Source: Holdemania massiliensis
Lineage (GTDB): Bacteria > Bacillota_I > Bacilli_A > Erysipelotrichales > Erysipelotrichaceae
Reading direction: 5' to 3'
Assembly: GCF_022440805.1 (NCBI RefSeq)
Contig: NZ_JAKNTK010000001.1
Coordinates: 1,302,001-1,366,000, forward strand
Length of the DNA stretch: 64,000 nucleotides
The notes under the pieces were generated by a model. It did no database searches. It worked only from the letters and a program-made list of their open reading frames with translations, and was not told the DNA's origin. The translations under genes were made by a program, and so were the position numbers. Positions 18,837 to 26,986 of this stretch are shown in pieces; position 1 is the stretch's first letter, and every line of letters begins with the position of its first letter.

Positions 18837-18959
18837 ACAGTGGGATTGAATGAAGCGACAATAGCAAAATACATAAGGGAACAAGAAGAAAGAGATAAAG
18901 TGTTGGATAAACTGAGCGTAAAGGAATACGAAGACCCTTTTAAGGGTCAGGGCAAGTAA
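18837..18959 (+). CDS. tnpA: IS200 transposase TnpA, 3' exon
   Basis: Begins ACA GTG GGA TTG and reads TVGLNEATIAKYIREQEE, then LSVKEYEDPFKGQGK and TAA. This is the standard C-terminal helix of IS200 TnpA. It supplies the last 40 residues missing from 16316-16657. No stop or frameshift is present, so the spliced message would encode an apparently intact transposase. Confidence 0.92.
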   Translation, partial: TVGLNEATIAKYIREQEERDKVLDKLSVKEYEDPFKGQGK

Positions 18960-19022
18960 TCCGAACGCTCCTTTAGGGGCAGCAAAAGAGACAAAATGTA
19001 ATAGGGGCTTGAACAAAGTGAA

Positions 19023-19098
19023 AGCCAGCGCCTTGAGGCGCTGGCTAGGAACAGAGCCTTATAGGCTCAGAGCAAACCATCCGTTTTACGGGTGGTTT
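19023..19098 (+). repeat. right-end hairpins of the IS200 element
   Basis: Three palindromes: AGCCAGCGCC-ttga-GGCGCTGGCT (19023-19046), GAGCC-ttata-GGCTC (19054-19068) and AAACCATCCG-tttta-CGGGTGGTTT (19074-19098, one G-U pair), followed by a T. The last echoes the left-end hairpin CCACCCGC/GCGGGTGG, so it is the likely right-end recognition structure. The T tail means it can also act as a terminator. Confidence 0.72.
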
Positions 19099-19148
19099 TG
19101 ATTTGCTAAAGGTTCAAAGTAAGTAAAATAAGTAAAATGAGATCAAGT

Positions 19149-19566
19149 TTATTGAAGATCAGAAGTGTTATCAGCGGGCGGCTGTGGGTTGGATTTGCGA
19201 TAATGGCCGCGTTTTGTGCTTTTCTGTCGCTTTGAAGATAGCATAGGGATTAGGGAATAAAAAAGAGAAGGGTTTAAGCAATAAAGAGCGCGAGCGCGAA
19301 AGCGATCAAGGTTAGAAAAGCCGTGAGAAACAACGATTAATTCACGAATCTTTTCATTGAGGCTTTTTCAGTTAAGGCGTTGGTTTGCTTGCGATTCTGG
19401 TAAGAATGATGGAGCTGTTGATAATTTCAACACGCCAGTGCTTCAACAGAGAATAAGCGGGGCTATGATAGGCGGATCGATTCATTAGATCCATACGAAT
19501 ACGTGTGAAATCTAGGGTAAGATGTTCCACTACGTGAAATGGGTCCACCGCCACTTCAGAGTTTTT
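19149..19566 (-). pseudogene. ISL3-family transposase remnant
   Basis: The minus strand from 19566 reads NSEVAVDPFHVVEHLTLDF and RIRMDLMNR, the catalytic Asp region 'iDpFHvvk.l...l...R' of ISL3 transposases, then SLLKHW. After a deletion and frameshift it resumes as NEKIRELIVVSHGFSNLDRF, then RARALYCLNPS, the ISL3 C-terminus, ending at a stop at 19149-19151. The N-terminal zinc-finger part and the region between the pieces are lost, so the element is dead. I see no ISL3 terminal repeats. Confidence 0.8.
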
Positions 19567-19831
19567 AAAATAACGATGGGCAAGATCACGATCTCTATAT
19601 TCAAACTAAAATTACCAATAAAAAAGTGCATCATAGTAAAAAAAACAGACGAATATTCTGAAGTTAAGAAACATGTTGTCTGACTATTATACGGAGACTC
19701 TATGAGATTACTAGAAGAAGAAATTAATATAATCAAAGCAAATTAATTTATGATGTTAAAGTTATTATGAAAAAAAGATTAAAAATCTAAAAAAATAGGA
19801 TATAATTAAAGTGAAAAAGGAGTGTAATAGA
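19567..19831 (+). other. short relic and leader before fnlA
   Basis: A plus-strand reading ITISIFKLKLPIKKCIIV then KKTDEYSEVKKHVV, a stop, and SMRLLEEEINIIKAN up to 19745 looks like a broken coding fragment of unknown family. TATAAT at 19801-19806, preceded by GGA, is a likely -10 for the fnlABC operon and lies 25 bases before the fnlA ATG. No good -35 accompanies it. Confidence 0.4.
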
Positions 19832-20842
19832 ATGTTTAATAATAAGGTTTTGTTAATCACTGGTGGAACTGGATCGTTTGGAAATGCTGTATGCCAAAGG
19901 TTTTTAAAAACGGGTATTAAAGAAATTAGAATATTATCACGCGATGAAAAAAAACAAGATGATATGAGAAAATATTATAATAGTGACAAATTAAAGTTTT
20001 TTATAGGTGATGTTCGCGATTATAATTCAATTAAAGGTGTATTTCGCGGCGTTGATTATGTTTTTCATGCGGCTGCATTGAAACAGGTTCCTTCATGTGA
20101 GTTTTATCCTATGGAAGCGGTTAAAACTAATGTTCATGGAAGCGATAATGTTATAAATGCTTGTGTTGAAAATAAAGTAAAAAAAGCAATTTTTCTTAGT
20201 ACGGATAAAGCAGCTTACCCTATAAACGCCATGGGGATGACAAAAGCGTTAATGGAAAAGAATGTGATTGCACGAAGCAGGCAATTACAGGAAGATGATA
20301 CAATTCTCTGTTTAACAAGATATGGAAATGTTATGGCTTCAAGAGGGAGTGTTATTCCGCTTTTCTGCGATCAGATAGATCATGGCAAAGAAATAACGAT
20401 TACTAATCCTGACATGACACGCTTCATGATGACTCTAGAAGAAGCGGTAGAATTGGTTTTGTATGCTTTTGAACATGGTAAACAGGGTGATCTTTTCGTA
20501 CAGAAAGCCCCATCCGCAACTATAGAAACATTAGCTAAAGCAGTTTTAGAGTTGAAAAAATCAGATTCGAGAATTTCATATATAGGAACTAGACATGGAG
20601 AAAAATTATATGAAACTTTAATAACTTCAGAAGAAATGATAAAAGCTATTGATTTAGGTGATTATTATAGAATTCCTGCGGATAATCGTGATTTAAATTA
20701 TGATAAATACATAAGTTCAGGTAATCATGAATTAGCGGAATTAGTAGACTACACTTCTCATAATACTAATCGTTTAGATATAGATAGTATGAAGCAATTA
20801 TTATTAAAGTTAGAATTATTTAAAGATGAAATAAATAATTAG
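19832..20842 (+). CDS. fnlA: UDP-GlcNAc 4,6-dehydratase/5-epimerase (FnlA/CapE)
   Basis: 336 residues from the ATG at 19832, which has AAAGGAG 8 bases upstream. An extended-SDR NAD(P) fold: TGGTGSFG at residues 10-17 binds the cofactor. The active-site segment STDKAAYPINAMGMTK has Asp125-Lys126, and Met134 sits where ordinary SDRs have the Tyr of YxxxK, as in the FnlA/CapE family. DMTRFMMTLEEAVELV and GEKLYETL are family-specific. It starts UDP-L-FucNAc synthesis by dehydrating and epimerising UDP-GlcNAc. First gene of a tight fnlA-B-C operon (gaps of 18 and 29 bases). A dead relative lies at 11953. Confidence 0.95.
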   Translation: MFNNKVLLITGGTGSFGNAVCQRFLKTGIKEIRILSRDEKKQDDMRKYYNSDKLKFFIGDVRDYNSIKGVFRGVDYVFHAAALKQVPSCEFYPMEAVKTNVHGSDNVINACVENKVKKAIFLSTDKAAYPINAMGMTKALMEKNVIARSRQLQEDDTILCLTRYGNVMASRGSVIPLFCDQIDHGKEITITNPDMTRFMMTLEEAVELVLYAFEHGKQGDLFVQKAPSATIETLAKAVLELKKSDSRISYIGTRHGEKLYETLITSEEMIKAIDLGDYYRIPADNRDLNYDKYISSGNHELAELVDYTSHNTNRLDIDSMKQLLLKLELFKDEINN

Positions 20843-20860
20843 AAGGAGTAAGTTATTTAT

Positions 20861-21979
20861 ATGGAAGGTAGTTCAAAAAAGAAAATATTAGTAACAGGAG
20901 CGGGGGGTTTTATTGGTAAAAATTTATGCTTGACTCTAAGAACGGAAGGATATGAGGTAATTTGCTTTGATAACAGTGGAGAAATATCTTTAGAAGATGC
21001 AATATGTTCTTGTGATTTTATAATGCATCTAGCAGGAGTAAATAGGCCTAAAGACGCAAATCAATTTTATGCTGTTAACACCGATTTGACGTCAAAAATA
21101 ATAGATTTATGCAAATTGCATCAGAGATTCTTGCCAATTCTATTTAGTTCATCTATTCAGGCAATTCTGAATAATGATTATGGGAAAAGTAAAAAAATGG
21201 CTGAGGAATTATTAAGAAATTACCATCGTGAGACTGGAGCGAATATTTATATTTTTCGGTTAACCAACGCTTTCGGAAAATGGTGTAAACCTAATTATAA
21301 TAGTGTCATTGCGACATTTTGCTATAACATAGCACATAATATTGATATTGTTATAAATGATCCTGAACGTGTAATTGAGTTTGCTTACATAGATGATATC
21401 GTGGCTGCGTTTATAAATTGTATAGAAATGAAGAGCAATAATGAAATCTATACGGTTGAGCCTTCTTATAAAAAATCTTTGTCAGAAATAGCTTCATTAA
21501 TTAAGGCGTTTAAAAAAAGTAGAGAAAATTTGTCAATTGCTAATATGAAGGATGAGTTTTGTAAGAAATTATATGCAACATATTTAAGCTATTTACCATT
21601 AGATGAATTCTCCTATCCTCTAAAGATGAATATAGATAGTAGAGGTTCCTTTACTGAATTGATTAAAACGATTAGTCAAGGTCAAATATCAGTAAATATT
21701 AGTCATCCAGGTATAACTAAAGGAAATCATTGGCACCATACTAAAAATGAAAAATTTATCGTAGTTGCAGGAGAAGGGGTTATACGTCTACGTTCTTTAT
21801 GTAATGACGAGATTGTAGAGTATTACGTCTCTGGAAAAGAGATTCAAGTTGTTGATATACCTGTAGGATATACTCATTGTATAGAAAATATAGGAACAAC
21901 TGACTTAGTTACGATTATGTGGGCTAATGAGGTGTTTGACAGTAATAAGCCTGATACATTTTATGAATCAGTAGTTTAA
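20861..21979 (+). CDS. fnlB: FnlB/CapF bifunctional SDR-cupin reductase
   Basis: 372 residues. N-terminal SDR domain (VTGAGGFIGKNL near residue 10; MHLAGVNRP; YGKSKKMAEELL supplying YxxxK), about 1-245. C-terminal cupin, about 255-370: NIDSRGSFTELIKT, HPGITKGNHWHHTKNEKF with the metal-binding histidines, and VDIPVGYTHCIENIG. This two-domain layout is unique to CapF/FnlB. The cupin domain carries out C3 epimerisation and the SDR domain reduces the 4-keto sugar to UDP-2-acetamido-2,6-dideoxy-L-talose. AAGGAG precedes the start. Confidence 0.95.
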   Translation: MEGSSKKKILVTGAGGFIGKNLCLTLRTEGYEVICFDNSGEISLEDAICSCDFIMHLAGVNRPKDANQFYAVNTDLTSKIIDLCKLHQRFLPILFSSSIQAILNNDYGKSKKMAEELLRNYHRETGANIYIFRLTNAFGKWCKPNYNSVIATFCYNIAHNIDIVINDPERVIEFAYIDDIVAAFINCIEMKSNNEIYTVEPSYKKSLSEIASLIKAFKKSRENLSIANMKDEFCKKLYATYLSYLPLDEFSYPLKMNIDSRGSFTELIKTISQGQISVNISHPGITKGNHWHHTKNEKFIVVAGEGVIRLRSLCNDEIVEYYVSGKEIQVVDIPVGYTHCIENIGTTDLVTIMWANEVFDSNKPDTFYESVV

Positions 21980-22008
21980 ATGAAGTATAACTAGTAAAGA
22001 GGGAGAAT

Positions 22009-23136
22009 ATGAAGAAACTAAAACTAATGACTATTTTGGGAACTCGTCCTGAAATTATTCGTTTATCAGCCTGCATAAAAGCTTGCGATAAATACTTTGA
22101 TCATGTACTTGTGCATACAGGACAAAATTGGGATTACACATTAAATCAAGTTTTTTTTGATGAATTAGGTTTGAGGTCTCCTGATTTTTTTCTGAATACA
22201 GTAGGTGAAAACTTAGGTGAGACTATGGGTAATATTATTAGTAAAAGCTATGAAATTATTCTTAGCGAGAAACCTGATGCAGTATTAATATTAGGCGATA
22301 CCAATAGCGCATTAAGTGCAATCAGTGCTAAACGTTTAAAAACGCCAATATTCCATATGGAAGCAGGAAATCGATGTTGGGACTGGAATGTGTCAGAAAT
22401 GATTAATAGAAAAATTGTTGACCATATTTCTGATGTTAATCTACCTTATACAGAGCATAGTAGAAGATATTTATTAAATGAAGGTATAGACGGAAAAACA
22501 ATTTTCGTTACAGGTTCTCCTATGAAAGAGGTTTTATCAACCTATCGGGATGAAATTGAAGAATCAAATATACTAGAGCAATTGAACTTACATAAAGGAA
22601 AATATATCCTCGTGTCAGCACACCGAGAAGAAAATGTTGATATCGAATCTAATTTTATTTCTTTAATGAATGCCATAAATAAAGTAGCTGAAACTTATAA
22701 CTTACCTATTATATATAGTACACATCCGAGAACGAAAAAATGGTTAGAAAAACGCGATTTCAAATTTAACTCGCTTGTAAAAAATATGAAACCGTTTGGT
22801 TTTTTTGATTATAATAAGCTTCAAAAAAATGCTTTTTGTGTTCTCAGTGATAGTGGAACTCTATCTGAAGAAAGTTCTATCTTGAAATTTCCGGCTGTTT
22901 TAATAAGAACGAGTACAGAGAGACCTGAGGTCTTAGATAAGGGATCTTTAATTATTGGAGGTATATCAACTGAAACTGTTATTCAAAGTGTAAATATGGC
23001 GATCGCTATGAATGAGAATAAAGAAATTTCTATAGAAGCTGAGGATTATAATGATGATAATATTTCCATTAAAGTAGTTAAAATAATCCAAAGCTACACA
23101 GATATTATTAACAGAACTGTTTGGCTAAAGGACTAA
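22009..23136 (+). CDS. fnlC: UDP-L-FucNAc-forming 2-epimerase (FnlC/CapG)
   Basis: 375 residues, GAGGGAG before the ATG. Non-hydrolysing UDP-GlcNAc 2-epimerase fold: TILGTRPEIIRLSACI at the start, LGDTNSALSA, HMEAGNRCWDWNVSEMINRK, SAHREENVD, SDSGTLSEESSILKFP near the C-terminal UDP site. Placed after fnlA and fnlB it should do the last step, C2 epimerisation of UDP-L-PneNAc to UDP-N-acetyl-L-fucosamine. A hairpin terminator lies 8 bases after the stop, closing the operon. Confidence 0.95.
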   Translation: MKKLKLMTILGTRPEIIRLSACIKACDKYFDHVLVHTGQNWDYTLNQVFFDELGLRSPDFFLNTVGENLGETMGNIISKSYEIILSEKPDAVLILGDTNSALSAISAKRLKTPIFHMEAGNRCWDWNVSEMINRKIVDHISDVNLPYTEHSRRYLLNEGIDGKTIFVTGSPMKEVLSTYRDEIEESNILEQLNLHKGKYILVSAHREENVDIESNFISLMNAINKVAETYNLPIIYSTHPRTKKWLEKRDFKFNSLVKNMKPFGFFDYNKLQKNAFCVLSDSGTLSEESSILKFPAVLIRTSTERPEVLDKGSLIIGGISTETVIQSVNMAIAMNENKEISIEAEDYNDDNISIKVVKIIQSYTDIINRTVWLKD

Positions 23137-23143
23137 TATTGTA

Positions 23144-23192
23144 AAATACATATCAAATCACTTGAGTGAAGATAAGATATGTATTTTTATTT
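23144..23192 (+). terminator. rho-independent terminator after fnlC
   Basis: AAATACATATC (23144-23154) pairs perfectly with GATATGTATTT (23176-23186) and is followed by TTATTTT. An inner CACT-tg-AGTG lengthens the hairpin. Confidence 0.88.
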
Positions 23193-23236
23193 TAAACTGT
23201 TTAAAATTTATGTTAAACTATCTGTGGTGATAAATG

Positions 23237-23902
23237 ATGAAAGTACTTGTGATAATTCCAGCATATAACGAGGCAGAGAATATACCGAATCTTATGGAGA
23301 AAATCAATGAGCTAGGCTATGACTATTTAGTAATTAATGATTGCAGTAAAGATGACTCAGCTCTCTTACTTAATTCGATGAGATTAGCTCATTTAGATTT
23401 GCCTATTAATATCGGGTTAGCCGGTGTAACGCAAGTTGGTTTTAGATACGCATATGAGAATAATTATGATGCAGCAATAGTAATAGACGGTGATGGTCAA
23501 CATCCTCCAGTTTATATTAAAAGTTTAATTGAAAAATTAAATGAAGGATACGATTATGTTATAGGTTCACGGTATATAAATGAAAAAAAACCATGGAGTT
23601 TGCGCATGATTGGTAGTCGTTTAATAGGTTTTTCTATTCGAGTTAAAACAGGGCAAAAAATTAACGATCCTACAAGTGGAATGAGAGCATTAGGGAAAGA
23701 GGTTCTTAAAGAATTTGCCTATGAAATGAATTTTGTTAATGAGTCTGATGCATTAACACATGTTTTAAGGAAAAAATTAAAAGTTTGTGAGATACAAGTG
23801 CCTATGGAACAAAGGGAAAGCGGTGTTAGCTATTTTGATAGTATTGTTAAGTCAGGGAAATTTATGATAAATGTCATAATAAGTATAATTTTCATTCAGT
23901 GA
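23237..23902 (+). CDS. GT2 polyprenyl-phosphate glycosyltransferase-like
   Basis: 221 residues from the ATG at 23237, seven bases after GGTG; an ATG three bases earlier is also possible. GT-A fold with MKVLVIIPAYNEAENIPNL, LVINDCSKDDS and the metal-binding VIDGDGQHPP. It matches the DPM1/GtrB-type subset that charges polyprenyl phosphate with a sugar, but has no C-terminal transmembrane pair. The next gene encodes a DUF2304 membrane protein, a frequent partner of such short GT2 enzymes. Confidence 0.88.
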   Translation: MKVLVIIPAYNEAENIPNLMEKINELGYDYLVINDCSKDDSALLLNSMRLAHLDLPINIGLAGVTQVGFRYAYENNYDAAIVIDGDGQHPPVYIKSLIEKLNEGYDYVIGSRYINEKKPWSLRMIGSRLIGFSIRVKTGQKINDPTSGMRALGKEVLKEFAYEMNFVNESDALTHVLRKKLKVCEIQVPMEQRESGVSYFDSIVKSGKFMINVIISIIFIQ

Positions 23903-23915
23903 AAGGGGAGTTTAA

Positions 23916-24263
23916 ATGTCTCAATATTTGCAAATAGCGTTATTTATTGCTTCATTATTAACTTTTATTTTTGTTATATCCTGTTCAAAAAAACATAAAA
24001 TGAATATAAGATATGCAATTGTCTGGACTTTATGGTCGCTGGGGATTATTTTTATAAGTTTATATCCTCAAATCGTAGATTATATTTCTAATATTTTAAA
24101 TATAGCAGTTCCTGTTAATACACTCTTTTTGATAATGATATTTTTATTATATTTATTAAGCTTTTATTTATTTCTTAAAATATCTTTGTTGAATGAACAA
24201 ATAAAAAATATAGCATATGAGATAGCTTTGATAAAAAAAGAATTAGGTGAAAAAAATGAATGA
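23916..24263 (+). CDS. DUF2304 family small membrane protein
   Basis: 115 residues with three hydrophobic segments (about 5-22, 33-52, 65-90) and a charged C-terminal helix ending in K and E. The pattern IRYAIVWTLWSLGIIFISLY fits DUF2304, whose members sit next to DPM1-like GT2 enzymes and may anchor them. AAGGGGAG precedes the start. Its last eight bases overlap the following gene. Confidence 0.82.
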   Translation: MSQYLQIALFIASLLTFIFVISCSKKHKMNIRYAIVWTLWSLGIIFISLYPQIVDYISNILNIAVPVNTLFLIMIFLLYLLSFYLFLKISLLNEQIKNIAYEIALIKKELGEKNE

Positions 24264-25527
24264 GAAAAGAATGCTTGTTATACCAGGCGGATTTGTACCA
24301 TTTAATGATACAGTAACATTATTAAGTTATAAACAACTGCGTAATCTCAAATGTACGATGGATGTTATTGCTTTAAAAGGGAAGACAGACACTGGAATCG
24401 AAAAGGAATTAAACAAGGATCCTAATTGGAAGAAGTTTAATATTGAGTATGTGTGTGATTATGATCAGGCGGTAGCTTCAGCTGAAAAGAAAAATGTTTT
24501 AGAAGGAATTTTCAATATTGCTAAATATTGTATTAAATGCTATAGAAAAAGCATACAAAATCCCTATGAGCTCATGTATTCTTCTTCGTTACCTGCTTTT
24601 ACTCACTTAGCAGCTTTTTTTATTAAAAAAAAGAAAAAAAATAATATTAAATGGATTGCTTCGTTTTCGGATCCGCTCTATAAATCACCATATAAGTATG
24701 ATGTAGAAAGTTTTAGAGAGTATTCGTTTATAAATAAAATAGGATTTTTAGTATATATTTTTATTTATATGAATGGGATTTATGAGAAAATCGCAATAAA
24801 AAACGCAGATAAATTAATTTTTATATGTGAAGAACAGCGCGATTTCATGCTTTTTCATTACAAGAATAAAGAAGCGTTAGAAAAAAAATCTATTATAATA
24901 CCATTGAATTATATAGGTGGTTGGAGTATCTATGATGATTTAGTTAATGCTTCAAAAAAAGATGAAAAAAATAATAATCATCAGTTGAAATTTGCCCATT
25001 TTGGTAGGATATATGGTTTGAGAAAAATCGACAAATTTTTAATAGCTTTAGGTGAATTAAACAGAGAAATTGCTAATTTAGAAGATAAATTGCAGATTTA
25101 TTTCTATGGTGAATTAATCAATAGATATAAAAAGCAAATTTTAAATTTAAACTTGACTGCCATAATTAAAGCGTATGATAAAATTCCTTATGCTGAGGCA
25201 ATGAAAGAAATGATATCTTCAGATGTCTTATTGTTGTTTGATACTATATTAGAAAATGATTCTATACAACCATATTTACCCTCTAAAAGTTTGGAATATA
25301 TTCTTTTAAGAAAACCATTATTTATTTTAGCTGAAAGAAAGAGCCCAACCTATAGAATTTTTTCAAATTTAAATTATACTTGTACAACTTATGAAGTTTC
25401 CCAAATAAAAGACCATCTTGTATCATTACTAAATAAAGATTATAAGAAGATAGATTATGATATAACTGATTTTGAAAACGAAAAAATTGTAAGAGCATTT
25501 ACTGAATCAATAGATTCTCTATATTAA
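24256..25527 (+). CDS. GT4-like glycosyltransferase
   Basis: 423 residues from the ATG at 24256; a GTG three codons earlier is the alternative. Overlaps the DUF2304 gene, with AGGTGA inside that gene as ribosome site. GT-B fold: N-terminal MLVIPGGFVPFNDTVTLL. The C-terminal half has KFAHFGRIYGLRKIDKFL and YLPSKSLEYILLRKPLFI, where Glu of 'SLEY' is the donor contact. It ends five bases from the convergent minus-strand gene and no terminator is visible there. Confidence 0.8.
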   Translation: MNEKRMLVIPGGFVPFNDTVTLLSYKQLRNLKCTMDVIALKGKTDTGIEKELNKDPNWKKFNIEYVCDYDQAVASAEKKNVLEGIFNIAKYCIKCYRKSIQNPYELMYSSSLPAFTHLAAFFIKKKKKNNIKWIASFSDPLYKSPYKYDVESFREYSFINKIGFLVYIFIYMNGIYEKIAIKNADKLIFICEEQRDFMLFHYKNKEALEKKSIIIPLNYIGGWSIYDDLVNASKKDEKNNNHQLKFAHFGRIYGLRKIDKFLIALGELNREIANLEDKLQIYFYGELINRYKKQILNLNLTAIIKAYDKIPYAEAMKEMISSDVLLLFDTILENDSIQPYLPSKSLEYILLRKPLFILAERKSPTYRIFSNLNYTCTTYEVSQIKDHLVSLLNKDYKKIDYDITDFENEKIVRAFTESIDSLY

Positions 25528-25532
25528 TTTAT

Positions 25533-26969
25533 TTATCGCTTATCTAGCCAGAACACTACAGAATAATCAATGTTTAAGGAATCAAGAACACGTCCCTGTG
25601 TATCAATGATGACTATTTTTAGTCCAGGTTCATTATTTGTTTCTTGTTTATTGTTTACAGTAATGTAGTTGTTGCTAAAACTAATATGTGTAGAATTCTC
25701 TACGTATTCTTTGTTTAGCTCATTTCCTTCTTCATAATATAAGATTTGATCATTTTTGGTTACCATAATGAAGTCTTTATTTTTATCCTTGATAAAATCA
25801 AATTGGATTCCAGCATCATTCAACATCGTATTTTCATATTCGTTGATTGAAGAATATCCCTCAGTACCCTGATAACTGACTGCGAAAATGAAATTTGATT
25901 TTTGAATATAATCGAAATAGTTATATATATCATCGATGCTCTGTAATAACTTTTCCATTGTATCATTATAAAGTTGATCTAATGCAGAATCATAAGCGTC
26001 TATCTTTGTTATGTTCTTAGTATTAAGATGATAATCTTGTTTAAGTACATCAATGAGCTTATTCATAACTTTGGTTGATCCACGAATGTTGGTATGCCAG
26101 ATATCGCCATCTTGATCAAAGTGAAAGTTCAAATCTTCATACAAATCATTGAAATCAATGAATTGGATATCTTTGCTTTGGACATATTCTTTGATATATT
26201 GCAGAATATTATATTCTTTTTGAGTTACATAAAAAGGAGTTTTTACCGTTAAAAGAGGTAAATTCTTTTTTTTGCAGAGATCTATAATTTTATCTAAGTA
26301 TGTCAAGTTTGTTTCATCAGGTTTAACAATTTCAGTTTGTTGATAAGTATCTCGTTCAATCTTCTTGTTTGATTCAGGATAGCCCATTGTCCAGCCAAAA
26401 TAAGGATTGAAATGCTTTTCAAATGGGAATTTAAAATCGTCTAAGGTTAGATCATTCCAACGCGAGTGATACAAGCGTAGATCTAATAAATAATCTAATT
26501 TTAAAGCTGGGTCATGAATCTCTTTTAGAGACTGGATTCGATAAATTTCATCTCTAAGACCTTCAGAATTCTTTTTATAGATCCCGTCTGTCTGACAAGC
26601 TTTTGAACTGTCTAGAAGTCCAAATACATCTAGCACTATGACTTGTGGGGACTGTGTTTTTAACGCCTGTTTGAGATAATAATAAGTCTGTGAAAATGGC
26701 TGGCATTCACCTGCGAAAACATAACTGTAAGCCTCTGTTTGTTTCCAGAGAATTGCCGGATTAAACGTATAGTAAGCATGGCTTGAGCCTAGAAAGAGTA
26801 CATCTAAAGAATTTTTTTCCAAAGCGTAAAAACCTTCCGTCTTATTTGTAACATCATCAGGGGCTTCAAAATATTTAGGACGAAATACTTTTGAAAAATA
26901 AACGATAATGAGGCAACCTATAATGATTAAGAGAATGCCCTTTAAAAATAGTTGAATGCTTTTTTTCAT
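25533..26969 (-). CDS. SGNH-hydrolase-like partner of MBOAT (DltD/AlgJ type)
   Basis: 478 residues. One N-terminal membrane segment (about 8-26), then an extracytoplasmic domain. LFLGSSHAYYTFNP at 59-72 holds a Ser-Ser-His nucleophile block. DGDIWHTNIRGS near 287-298 supplies the Asp289/His292 pair, giving the SGNH triad. The last 150 residues are an added region of unknown role (FAVSYQGTEGYSS). Downstream of an MBOAT gene by 17 bases, it likely passes acyl groups from the MBOAT protein to a surface sugar or polymer. AAGGAAGTGA precedes the start. Confidence 0.82.
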   Translation of the reverse strand: MKKSIQLFLKGILLIIIGCLIIVYFSKVFRPKYFEAPDDVTNKTEGFYALEKNSLDVLFLGSSHAYYTFNPAILWKQTEAYSYVFAGECQPFSQTYYYLKQALKTQSPQVIVLDVFGLLDSSKACQTDGIYKKNSEGLRDEIYRIQSLKEIHDPALKLDYLLDLRLYHSRWNDLTLDDFKFPFEKHFNPYFGWTMGYPESNKKIERDTYQQTEIVKPDETNLTYLDKIIDLCKKKNLPLLTVKTPFYVTQKEYNILQYIKEYVQSKDIQFIDFNDLYEDLNFHFDQDGDIWHTNIRGSTKVMNKLIDVLKQDYHLNTKNITKIDAYDSALDQLYNDTMEKLLQSIDDIYNYFDYIQKSNFIFAVSYQGTEGYSSINEYENTMLNDAGIQFDFIKDKNKDFIMVTKNDQILYYEEGNELNKEYVENSTHISFSNNYITVNNKQETNNEPGLKIVIIDTQGRVLDSLNIDYSVVFWLDKR

Positions 26970-26986
26970 ATTAATTCACTTCCTTA

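Larger units (their letters stand above)
16107..19101 (+). mobile_element. IS200-type insertion sequence carrying a group II intron
   Basis: A Y1-transposase element without terminal inverted repeats, bounded by imperfect palindromes as usual for IS200/IS605. The left side has hairpins at 16107-16130, 16143-16165 and 16213-16231. The right side ends with hairpins up to 19098. The tnpA gene is split at 16657/18837 by a 2,179-bp intron; without it the element is about 0.8 kb. Exact element ends and the target site are not certain from one copy. An ISL3 relic begins about 50 bases beyond the right end, so mobile DNA has piled up here. Confidence 0.82.
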
